Of a stretch of DNA of 32,047 bases, positions 9,078 to 16,933 are shown one piece after another. The notes beneath the pieces were generated by a model that was not told where the DNA came from, did not search any database, and saw nothing but the letters and a program-made list of their open reading frames with translations. The DNA comes from Leptolyngbyaceae cyanobacterium T60_A2020_046 (GTDB taxonomy: Bacteria > Cyanobacteriota > Cyanobacteriia > Phormidesmidales > Phormidesmidaceae). Both the position numbers and the translations under genes were made by a program. The DNA lies in contig JACYME010000191.1 of the NCBI GenBank assembly GCA_015272155.1, positions 1 to 32,047 on the forward strand, written 5' to 3'. Within the stretch, counting starts at the first letter, position 1. Each line of letters begins with the position of its first letter.

Positions 9078-12000
9078 ATGCGTGCAAAGTCCCCGATAAA
9101 TCTTAAAAAAAGCCGAAAGCTTAGCAGTATTGACCTGACTAAGTGGTTAGCTCAGCAGCTTGCGCCCGGAACAGCCCAAGTGCAGGTGCGGCTGCGGGGC
9201 AACATTTTGCATGTGTTGTGTGAAACGCCCCGTTCTTTGCCGCAGGTGAGCGCCCTGACTCGACTGGTTGCTGGGCTGATTGAGGAACCAGGGTGCGAGG
9301 TGCTCCGCGATCGCTATCCCCAGGTCTATCAACTGTACGTTTACAGTCGGTGCCAGGGCAGCGCCCAGCCAGATTGGACGGCACCCATCTATCTGAATCG
9401 GCTGGAGCGCCACCAAGCCCAACTGCGCCTCCAAGTACAAGACCCTGCCGAAGTCGCCGCCGCCCGCAGCCAGCTCCAAGACCCGGCGTCTCCCTTGCCG
9501 ACCTCTTGGCAAAAGGATGGGACCACGGCAGCGATCGTGTTGTCAAACCTGAGCTTGGCTCGCCAGGGCAAGCCGGAGGCGATCGCGTGGTATCTCAGCG
9601 AAGTGCTCAGCACCCTGGATGTCGGCGTCTGGGTCAGCATTCGGGCAGTCCCTGGCACCGCCAACCGTCCTCCTAACCGGCCAATGGCGTCTGAGCAGGC
9701 CGCCAAACCACCAGGGATGCCACGGCTGTGGATCCTGTGCGAGGCCGCCTACAGCCCCGACCCAATGATGATTGCCGAGCCCGTGACAGAACGGCTGCGG
9801 CAGCTTGAGCTAACTCAGTTTAAGGATGCGGTGTTGGTGATTCAGGTGCAGGGGGAGCGATCGCCCGATTGGAGCCTGCGCATTGACCTCACGCCCCCCC
9901 GCGAGATGCTGGCCGACTGGGCGCGCTGGGGAGATAGTGGCGCGATCGCCCGCCTCCTCAACCAAGACCTAGAACCCCTGCGCCTAACCGCCAGCCTAGA
10001 GCACAAAGACACCAGCCTGCACCTGATTGTCCAGACCGTGCAGGGCAATCACCAGGCCACGCCCGACGAAGGGGTCGCTCTTCAGGTCATTCAACCCCTG
10101 CTCGAACGCCTCGCCCCCCAAGGGCTCCACCGGGCCATGATCTACGGCCAACGCCCCCAAGCTTCGACACCGGGCTGGGTGCGCTGCCTGAACTTACCCG
10201 CGATCGATCACACCGCCCTGGCACCAACCCCCCAAACCCTGGCCCAGCAAGGCGATCTCCCCGCCCTCACCTACCTTCTGACGCGACGGCTCAACCCCGA
10301 CCTTGAGGCTCAACTGGCAACCGGCGGCACCCGTATCCAAATCCTCAAGCGGGGATCGCTGCTGCACATCATGGCCGACGCCCCCACCTGCCCCACGCGC
10401 CGCCAAGTTGTGCCCCGGGTGCTCGATACCCTCCAAACCCTCAAGATCAGCGGCATCAAGGGCGTACGGCTTTACGGTCGCCGGGCTGGGCAACAGCGCC
10501 CCGCTTGGAGCTACGGCACCGACTTTGAAGCCCGGCCCCGCTTGGTGCCCCAGGCCGAACCCAGCTTCGCAGCCTCCGACGCCTACGTGGGCGATTTGCT
10601 GTCTTACCCGGAAGATGGCGGCCTGCGGCCCGACCTCACCCCGGAGGAAGTGCGCAAAACCCTGACCACCTGGCGACAGCAAACCCTCGACATGCTGCGC
10701 CTGCTGTTGGTCAAGTCGCAGCTCTTTGTGCCCCATGATGAACTGCCGCGCACGCTGCTACCGTTGCCCAAGGCAGAACGGCGGGACGCCTTTAAGGTCG
10801 GCATTGTGTGGGCGCTGGTGGGCCTGGTGCTGTCCTTCCAGGTCGATTGGGTTTTAGGTCAGGTGATGAATCCCCAATCTCAGCAGGTGGCTGCCGATGC
10901 AGCGGAGTTGCCACCCCCTGCTGGGGGCGATCGCGACGATTTTGATAGCCTGCTGTCTGATCTAGAGTGGGGTAACGAGTCTGCAAACGACAACTTCAGG
11001 GATGAAGGCTTTACGGAGGATGGATTTACCGGGGATCAGCGCGATCGCGACCCGTGGGAAGACACCGGGCGATCGCTCGAAGCCAGCCCCGATCAGTCCC
11101 TTGCGCCAACCCCTGCCCTGCTCGAAAGCTCCCCCTACGCCTCCTTCCGCAGCCAACAGCTCGACGAAAAACTAGCCCTTTATCACCAGCGCGTCCAAGA
11201 ATCTGGCCCGCCCGATGTCCTGATTATCGGCAGCTCCCGCGCGCTGCGAGGGGTTGACCCCGCCGCCCTGCGGCAAGAACTAGCAGCCCTGGGGTTTGGC
11301 ACCCTCGACATTTTCAACTTTGGCGTCAACGGCTCCACCGCCCAAGTCGTGGATCTCACCCTGCGGCGAATTCTGGAAGTGGATCAACTGCCGCGCCTGA
11401 TTCTCTGGGCCGATGGCGCGCGTGCCTTTAACAGTGGACGAGTGGATGTCACCTACAACGGCATTGCGACCTCCGAGGGCTATCGTGAGCTGGATCGCCG
11501 CCGCCCGGAAGTGCCCGCCGAAGCCCCCACGGCAACGGAGGATGTGCCGCAGATTCTGACCCTAGATGCATCCCTCAGATCGGGTTATCAGGACATGGAT
11601 CGCCTGCTCAGCGAGCGTCTCGGGGAATTTTCAGCGGTCTATGATGGGCGCGATCGCCTCAAAGCGATCGTGCGAGACTCGATTCTGGTTCCCGCAGTCG
11701 CCCCACTCACCTTCCCCCTCGCCATCCAAGGGGAAACCCGACAAACCTCAGAAATGCCGCTGCCCGAAAATAGCCGCATCGACTTTGATGGCTTCCTGGC
11801 TCTCGACCTGCGGTTTAACCCCGCCACCTACTACCAGCTCTATGCCCGCGTCTCTGGAGCCTACGACAGCGACTATAAAGACTTTGTCCTGGGCGGTCAG
11901 CAAGCCCAAGCGTTAGAGCGGTTGCTGGAGTTCACCCAAAGCCAAGGCGTGCCTGTCGCGTTCATTAACACGCCCCTGACCGACGAATACCTCGACACCT

Positions 12001-12227
12001 ACCGCATGGAGGCCGAGCGGGAATTCCAGCGGTTTATGCTGCAACTGTCTACATCACAGTCAGGCTTCATCTTCCGCGACCTGGGCCAAATCTGGCCCGA
12101 TCGCTACGACTACTTTTCAGACCCCAGCCACCTCAACCGCTATGGCGCATACCAAGTCTCTAACCGGATTGCCCAAGACCCGATGATCCCCTGGCCGACT
12201 GCGCTTGACGCTGCCCCCAACCCATGA
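9078..12227 (+). CDS. Membrane-anchored SGNH-hydrolase-like protein (DUF1574-like) with four N-terminal repeat modules
   Basis: A 1049-residue protein in three parts. Residues about 17-485 hold four diverged ~90-residue modules (about 17-108, 165-272, 286-374, 392-484). Each runs LxxxLxP, then a LHVL-like strand (ILHVLCE, LWILCEA, LHLIVQT, LHIMADA), a helix, a YVYS/YGRR-like strand and a closing P-x-W. One transmembrane helix follows at about 574-594, then an acidic linker. From about 690 comes an SGNH/GDSL-like domain: DVLIIGSSRALRG with nucleophile candidate Ser720, FNFGVNGSTA, LILWADGARAFN and SDPSHLNRYGA with Asp1015 and His1018. With no signal peptide, the repeats are likely cytoplasmic and the SGNH part periplasmic. 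It overlaps the MBOAT gene by ATGA, so a role in O-acylation of an envelope polymer is inferred. The DUF1574 label is from memory. The start has no clear ribosome-binding site. Confidence 0.85.
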   Translation: MRAKSPINLKKSRKLSSIDLTKWLAQQLAPGTAQVQVRLRGNILHVLCETPRSLPQVSALTRLVAGLIEEPGCEVLRDRYPQVYQLYVYSRCQGSAQPDWTAPIYLNRLERHQAQLRLQVQDPAEVAAARSQLQDPASPLPTSWQKDGTTAAIVLSNLSLARQGKPEAIAWYLSEVLSTLDVGVWVSIRAVPGTANRPPNRPMASEQAAKPPGMPRLWILCEAAYSPDPMMIAEPVTERLRQLELTQFKDAVLVIQVQGERSPDWSLRIDLTPPREMLADWARWGDSGAIARLLNQDLEPLRLTASLEHKDTSLHLIVQTVQGNHQATPDEGVALQVIQPLLERLAPQGLHRAMIYGQRPQASTPGWVRCLNLPAIDHTALAPTPQTLAQQGDLPALTYLLTRRLNPDLEAQLATGGTRIQILKRGSLLHIMADAPTCPTRRQVVPRVLDTLQTLKISGIKGVRLYGRRAGQQRPAWSYGTDFEARPRLVPQAEPSFAASDAYVGDLLSYPEDGGLRPDLTPEEVRKTLTTWRQQTLDMLRLLLVKSQLFVPHDELPRTLLPLPKAERRDAFKVGIVWALVGLVLSFQVDWVLGQVMNPQSQQVAADAAELPPPAGGDRDDFDSLLSDLEWGNESANDNFRDEGFTEDGFTGDQRDRDPWEDTGRSLEASPDQSLAPTPALLESSPYASFRSQQLDEKLALYHQRVQESGPPDVLIIGSSRALRGVDPAALRQELAALGFGTLDIFNFGVNGSTAQVVDLTLRRILEVDQLPRLILWADGARAFNSGRVDVTYNGIATSEGYRELDRRRPEVPAEAPTATEDVPQILTLDASLRSGYQDMDRLLSERLGEFSAVYDGRDRLKAIVRDSILVPAVAPLTFPLAIQGETRQTSEMPLPENSRIDFDGFLALDLRFNPATYYQLYARVSGAYDSDYKDFVLGGQQAQALERLLEFTQSQGVPVAFINTPLTDEYLDTYRMEAEREFQRFMLQLSTSQSGFIFRDLGQIWPDRYDYFSDPSHLNRYGAYQVSNRIAQDPMIPWPTALDAAPNP
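9126..10529 (+). repeat. Four tandem ~90-residue protein modules
   Basis: Coding repeat within the SGNH protein. Modules 3 and 4 are the most regular (AIARLLNQDLEP and ALTYLLTRRLNP at their starts; MIYGQRP and RLYGRRA near their ends). Module 2 carries a Pro-rich insert at about residues 192-215. Divergence at DNA level shows an old duplication. Confidence 0.65.
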
Positions 12228-13711
12228 CGCTGCCCTCTATCGTCTACGGCTTATTTTTGCTCAGCGTGATTGGCCTGTATTGGTCTGTCTCGGTGCGATC
12301 GCTGAGAATCTGGCTCTTGGTGATCGCCAGCCTGGTGTTTTACACCTCGCTGCAAGTGAACTATTTGCCGTTGGTCGCCGTCTTGGTGGGGTTTAACTAC
12401 TGGTTTGGCCGCGTACTGACCACCCCGCTCAACTGGCGGATTCCTAACGAGCAGTGGCAGGTCGCCGAGGCTGGCTGGCATCGGCGGCGGCAGGCGTGGC
12501 TCTGGGTGGGCATTGGCGTCAATGTCCTGACGTTGCTGGCCTTTAAGTATGTGGATACGTGGCTCACTTGGGTTTGGCCCCCCGCTACTGGCCCCGATGC
12601 GCCCCTCACCGATTGGCGCGCGATCGCCTTTCCCCTCGGGCTGAGCTTCTTCACCTTTGAGTGCATCGCCTACTTGGTTGATGTGTATCGTGGGGCACCC
12701 GCCACCCGCAATCTGGCCGAATTTGCCGCCTACAAGCTGTTTTTTCCAAAGCTGATCTCCGGGCCAATTACACGCTTCCACAGCTTTACCAATCAGCTCA
12801 AGTCACAACCTAATCTCGATTGGAACTGGGTTGTCGAAGGACTCTGGCTGATTGCCGTCGGTTCAGTCAAAAAGCTGCTGATTGCTGACCACATCGCTAT
12901 TTTGGTCAACCTCAGCTTCGACAATTTAGAACGGGCGGGCAGTGGCGACATTTGGCTAGCAACCTTTGCCTATGGCATTCAGCTTTACCTCGACTTTAGC
13001 GGCTATGTGGATATTGCCCGTGGCAGCGCTCTGCTGTTGGGCATTAACCTGCCGCAAAACTTCAACTTTCCCTACCTCACGACCAGCATTGCGGAATTTT
13101 GGCGGCGGTGGCACATCACCCTGGGCGACTGGTTGCGAAATTATCTGTACTTTCCCCTCGGGGGATCACGGCGCGGGCTGGCGCGCACCTGCACCAACCT
13201 GCTGATTGTGATGCTGATCGCTGGAGTGTGGCACGGCGACACCTGGGGCTTCCTAATTTGGGGCGGCATTCATGGTGTGGCACTGGCAGTTCATCGTGTG
13301 AATCACGCGATCGCCAATCGCTGGACCGGCCTCGATAAACTGTGGCAAACCCCCTTCGGCATCGTCCTGAGTTGGGGGCTCACCCAAGCCCTCGTCTTCG
13401 GTAGTTGGCTATTCTTCCGACTGCCCGAACCCCGACAATTTACGCTCGCCCTCCAGCGGGTGTGGGGCACCGCGAGCGATGCCCAATTTATGCAGCAGGT
13501 CTATGGAGAAGCGATCGGGCTATCTCCATCGCAACTGTGGGGGTTACTGATTCTTGTCATGGGGATCATGGGCCTCACCTATGGCGTGCAGCACAGCTTG
13601 AAGCTGCAACTCAACTGGCCGCTCAAGCTCCTGCTCGTCCCCCTTTGCCTCTTCGCCGCCTGGATCCTTGCCCCAACGGAAACCCTGCCCTACATCTACT
13701 TTGAGTTCTAG
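12224..13711 (+). CDS. MBOAT-family membrane O-acyltransferase (AlgI/DltB-like)
   Basis: A 495-residue polytopic inner-membrane protein, about the usual length for AlgI-like MBOATs. These proteins pass acetyl or other acyl groups across the membrane to a periplasmic acceptor or partner. Conserved blocks are EFWRRWHITLGDWLRNYLYF with His297, PLGGSRRG, and the catalytic-His block AGVWHGDTWGFLIWGGIHG with His337. Also typical are FPLGLSFFTFECIAYLVDVYRG and FFPKLISGPITR. Its ATG overlaps the upstream SGNH gene stop (ATGA), so translation is probably coupled, and the pair mirrors AlgI with AlgJ/AlgX in alginate acetylation. The substrate polymer cannot be named from sequence. The frame ends PYIYFEF. 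There is no strong terminator downstream. Confidence 0.93.
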   Translation: MTLPSIVYGLFLLSVIGLYWSVSVRSLRIWLLVIASLVFYTSLQVNYLPLVAVLVGFNYWFGRVLTTPLNWRIPNEQWQVAEAGWHRRRQAWLWVGIGVNVLTLLAFKYVDTWLTWVWPPATGPDAPLTDWRAIAFPLGLSFFTFECIAYLVDVYRGAPATRNLAEFAAYKLFFPKLISGPITRFHSFTNQLKSQPNLDWNWVVEGLWLIAVGSVKKLLIADHIAILVNLSFDNLERAGSGDIWLATFAYGIQLYLDFSGYVDIARGSALLLGINLPQNFNFPYLTTSIAEFWRRWHITLGDWLRNYLYFPLGGSRRGLARTCTNLLIVMLIAGVWHGDTWGFLIWGGIHGVALAVHRVNHAIANRWTGLDKLWQTPFGIVLSWGLTQALVFGSWLFFRLPEPRQFTLALQRVWGTASDAQFMQQVYGEAIGLSPSQLWGLLILVMGIMGLTYGVQHSLKLQLNWPLKLLLVPLCLFAAWILAPTETLPYIYFEF

Positions 13712-13860
13712 GAATATTGGGGGGTTTAAGAATGAATCCCAACCGCGTTTCAATCTCCCCCTTCCCTTCATTCAGAGCTACTCTCCCATCCAGCGCCTTG
13801 GGTAACCTCACCTGAGTTCGGGTCAAGTCCTCCATTGCGCCAGACCGCCCCGTTGCCAGA

Positions 13861-13897
13861 GGATTTCCCCTTTGAGGAGGGGCTAGGGGTGGGTTTG
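13861..13897. repeat. Dispersed cyanobacterial G/C-run repeat
   Basis: CCCCTTTGAGGAGGGG followed by CTAGGGGTGGGTTTG, in the gap between the convergent MBOAT and flavoprotein genes. This pattern resembles a repeat often seen between genes in filamentous cyanobacteria. The five-base stem could give weak transcription termination. Confidence 0.5.
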
Positions 13898-13958
13898 CCG
13901 CTGGGCTCCATCCATCCCGTCCTGCGGACACTCTTCCCCAGGAGACATGATATTAGGG

Positions 13959-15200
13959 CTACACGATAGGGCTTTGGGCGATCGCGGTGCCAGCCAGCCA
14001 GCCCGTTGTCCACGCGCTTTGGAAATTAAAGCCCCCTGTCACGCCATCAATGTCGAGCACTTCGCCCGCCAAAAATAAGCCCGGGCAACGGCGACTCTCC
14101 ATCGTTTTGAAATCCACCTCCGACAGTTTGATGCCGCCGCAGGTCACAAATTCGTCCTTAAACACGCCTTTTCCCTGAATGGAGTAGCGTCCATGCTGGA
14201 GTTCTTCCAGCAATTGGTTGAGCGCCTTTTTTGGAAGAGAACTCCAGGTCAGGGAGGGAGCAATCGCGGCGCGATGCAGCACCAGATATTGCCACAGCCG
14301 CCGGGGCAACGGCAGCGGACAGTGGGTGGCGATCGCCCGCTTGGGCATCTCTACCCGCGCAGCTTGCAGGCGATCGCGGAGTTCCTCTAGGGGGAAATCT
14401 GGGAGCCAATTCACCCCCAACTCAGCCTGATAGCGCTGGGTATGCAGCCGCCGCGCGCCCCAAGCCGACAGTTTGAGCACCGCCGGGCCACTCAGCCCCC
14501 AATGGGTGATGAGCAGTGGCCCGGTTTGAGTCAGCGGTTTCGCGTCCGGCAGCATCAGCTTCAATGCTACGGGGTCAACTGCGACTCCGGCGCGATCGCG
14601 CAGATCGGGATCCGCCACATTGAAGGTGAACAGGGACGGCACGGGCGGCAGGATCGTGTGGCCCAAACTGGCCGCAATACGATAGCCCTGGGGATTGCTG
14701 CCCGTCGCCAACAAAAGGCGATCGCAGCGTAGCGTTTCCCCCGATCGCAGCTCCACCACAAACTCAACACCGACCTTGGTAACTGCCTTAACCAGCGCGT
14801 GAATACGGAGGCGCACCCCCGCCTGACGCGCCGCATCCATCAGGCAATCCACGATCGTCTCTGAATCATCCGTTGTGGGAAACATGCGACCATCGGCTTC
14901 CGTTTTAAGGCAAACACCTCGCCCTTCGTACCAGGCCACCGTGTCCTTGGGCTGAAACCGGGTAAACGCGCCCCGCAGGGCTTTGCCGCCGCGCGGGTAG
15001 TGCTGCACCAGGGTGGCGGGCTCAAAACAGTGGTGGGTAACGTTGCAGCGCCCCCCGCCAGAAATGCGGACCTTGGCAAGGGGTTCCGCCGCCGCTTCGA
15101 GCAGGGTGACGCGAGCCTGGGAATGGGCTTCGGCAGCGGCGATCGCCCCAAAAAAGCCCGCCGCCCCGCCGCCAATCACAATCACCCGCACTGGTGCCAT
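13959..15200 (-). CDS. NAD(P)/FAD-dependent oxidoreductase, HI0933/BaiN family
   Basis: A 413-residue flavoprotein. The N-terminal Rossmann motif VIVIGGGAAGFFGA (GGGAAG at 10-15) binds FAD, followed by the family signature KVRISGGGRCNVTH (about 43-56). Later blocks are LLLATGSNPQGY, ITHWGLSGPAVLKLSAW and the C-terminal FAD-binding stretch GLFLAGEVLDIDGVTGGFNF. Family members are cytosolic and mostly uncharacterised; some relatives are named as reductases, but the physiological substrate here cannot be stated. It lies 61 bases downstream of cysS on the same strand and could be co-transcribed. The ATG at 15200 puts the Rossmann motif at the usual distance from the N-terminus. Confidence 0.92.
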   Translation of the reverse strand: MAPVRVIVIGGGAAGFFGAIAAAEAHSQARVTLLEAAAEPLAKVRISGGGRCNVTHHCFEPATLVQHYPRGGKALRGAFTRFQPKDTVAWYEGRGVCLKTEADGRMFPTTDDSETIVDCLMDAARQAGVRLRIHALVKAVTKVGVEFVVELRSGETLRCDRLLLATGSNPQGYRIAASLGHTILPPVPSLFTFNVADPDLRDRAGVAVDPVALKLMLPDAKPLTQTGPLLITHWGLSGPAVLKLSAWGARRLHTQRYQAELGVNWLPDFPLEELRDRLQAARVEMPKRAIATHCPLPLPRRLWQYLVLHRAAIAPSLTWSSLPKKALNQLLEELQHGRYSIQGKGVFKDEFVTCGGIKLSEVDFKTMESRRCPGLFLAGEVLDIDGVTGGFNFQSAWTTGWLAGTAIAQSPIV

Positions 15201-15261
15201 GCTCTCACCTCTGCCCTCGCGCGCCTATTTTAGCGGGGATGGGCAAGATGGCGGGACGTGC

Positions 15262-16743
15262 TTACCGATGCCACTCGGTAACGCCACCGGGTTTGTCGAT
15301 CAGCGTAATGCCCTGGGCCTGTAACTCGTCGCGAATGCGATCGCCCTCAGCGAAGTTTTTAGCCTGGCGCGCGGCTTGGCGCTGGGCAATTAGCTCCTCA
15401 ATGGCAGCGTCGGTGAGGGCACTAGTGGTGGATGCCGTTTCAGGCTGCGCTTCAAGCCCCAGCACTTGGGCCAGACAGACGAGGGTTTGCCAGTCTTGCC
15501 GGAGTTGCTCAGGGCTGACATCGGCCTGACCTTCGTGGACGATGAGGTTGCGGGCGCGGCGCAGTTCCTTCGCCAGATCAAATAAGATCGCGATCGCGCC
15601 GGGGGTGTTGAAGTCGTCATCCATCGTCGCTTCAAAGGCTTGGACGGTGGCGCTAGTGCGATCGATGCGCATCGCACCAGCATTGCCAAAGTCCGGGTTG
15701 TCCACATCCGTCCAGCCTAGGGCCGCGCCGCTGGTGTACCCAAAGCGCAGCCCCTCTTGGAGGGTGTGCCAGCTATTTTTTGCGGACGCGATCGCGGCAT
15801 CGGTAAAGTCGATGGGCTTACGATACTGCGCTTGCAGCACAAACAGCCGCAGCGCCATCGGGTCGGGGCCATCGGGCGCATCCAGCAAGGCGCGGATAGT
15901 GGTGAAATTCCCCAAGGACTTCGACATCTTCTCGCCCCCAACATTCACCATGCCGTTGTGGAGCCAATAGCGAGACAGGGGATGCCCTGTCGCCGCTTCA
16001 GACTGGGCGATTTCATTTTCGTGGTGGGGAAAGATCAAATCCGCCCCGCCCACATGGATGTCGATGGTGTTACCAAACTGTTCGCGCACCATTGCCGAGC
16101 ACTCAATGTGCCAGCCGGGGCGGCCCGGCCCCCACGGCGATTCCCAGAAGGGCTCGCCAGGTTTGGCCCCCTTCCACAGGGCGAAGTCAAAGGGGTCACG
16201 CTTGATGCTGCCGTCAGTGGCATCAGTAGTCACCCGACCGCTGGCTCCGGCCTGCATGTCCTCTAGCTTGCGCCCTGAGAGCTTGCCATAACCATCAAAC
16301 TTGCGCACCGCATAGTACACGTCACCATTGGCGGGATAGGCGATGCCCTTTTGTTCGAGTTCACGAATTAGGCGCTGAATGCCGTCGAGGGTTTGGGTGG
16401 CGTAGGTGTAGACGTCGGCCTCCAGGATGTTGAGCCGAGCCATGTCCTCAAAGTAAGCCTGGGTGTAGCGATCGGCTACCGTTTGCATGGTGGAGTTCTC
16501 TTGTCGCGCCCGGTTGAGAATCTTGTCGTCAATGTCGGTGAAGTTTTGGACGTAGCGCACCTGATACCCGCGCCACATCAAATAGCGGCGCACTGTGTCC
16601 CACACGATGTAGGAGCGGGCGTGGCCAAGGTGGCAATAGTCATAGGCGGTGACGCCGCAGCAGTACATCTTGACCTCGCCGGGGCTCAACGGGGTGAAGG
16701 GCTCTTTGCGACGGGTCAAGCTGTTGTAAAGACTGAGGGGCAT
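15262..16743 (-). CDS. cysS: Cysteinyl-tRNA synthetase
   Basis: Charges tRNA-Cys with cysteine in the cytosol. The 493 residues have the class I marks: KMYCCGVTAYDYCHLGH with zinc ligand Cys29 and the HIGH-type HLGH (38-41), WHIECSAM and HHENEIAQSEA for further zinc contacts, and KMSKS at 272-276 in GGEKMSKSLGN. The C-terminal anticodon-binding part ends ITLIDKPGGVTEWHR. The frame is open to 16893, but homologous sequence begins with MPLSLYNSLTRRKE, so the ATG at 16743 is preferred. No strong ribosome-binding site is visible. The fecR gene lies 190 bases upstream on the same strand with a hairpin between them, so cysS probably has its own promoter. Confidence 0.96.
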   Translation of the reverse strand: MPLSLYNSLTRRKEPFTPLSPGEVKMYCCGVTAYDYCHLGHARSYIVWDTVRRYLMWRGYQVRYVQNFTDIDDKILNRARQENSTMQTVADRYTQAYFEDMARLNILEADVYTYATQTLDGIQRLIRELEQKGIAYPANGDVYYAVRKFDGYGKLSGRKLEDMQAGASGRVTTDATDGSIKRDPFDFALWKGAKPGEPFWESPWGPGRPGWHIECSAMVREQFGNTIDIHVGGADLIFPHHENEIAQSEAATGHPLSRYWLHNGMVNVGGEKMSKSLGNFTTIRALLDAPDGPDPMALRLFVLQAQYRKPIDFTDAAIASAKNSWHTLQEGLRFGYTSGAALGWTDVDNPDFGNAGAMRIDRTSATVQAFEATMDDDFNTPGAIAILFDLAKELRRARNLIVHEGQADVSPEQLRQDWQTLVCLAQVLGLEAQPETASTTSALTDAAIEELIAQRQAARQAKNFAEGDRIRDELQAQGITLIDKPGGVTEWHR

Positions 16744-16879
16744 GGCACTGGATGAGCGATCGCGCACCCAACTATCCAACACGGAAACCGCACTCGAATC
16801 AATCCCCAAGAGAGCGGATGTGGGGTGCAGGCAACCGCGATCGCGGTTTTGCCTCAGAGGACTAAGGGCAAAAGGACGA

Positions 16880-16920
16880 GTTGCGTGCGGCAACGCACCC
16901 CAAGCCTAACCCCACGCAAC
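16880..16920 (-). terminator. Hairpin after the fecR-domain gene
   Basis: Arms GTTGCGTG (16880-16887) and CACGCAAC (16913-16920), with a further inner GCAACGCAC copy. It starts 14 bases after the FecR stop and on the minus strand is followed by TCGTCCTTTTG. It resembles dispersed GTGCGTT-type cyanobacterial repeats and may act as a weak terminator. Confidence 0.4.
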
Positions 16921-16933
16921 CCAGGGGCCAAGG

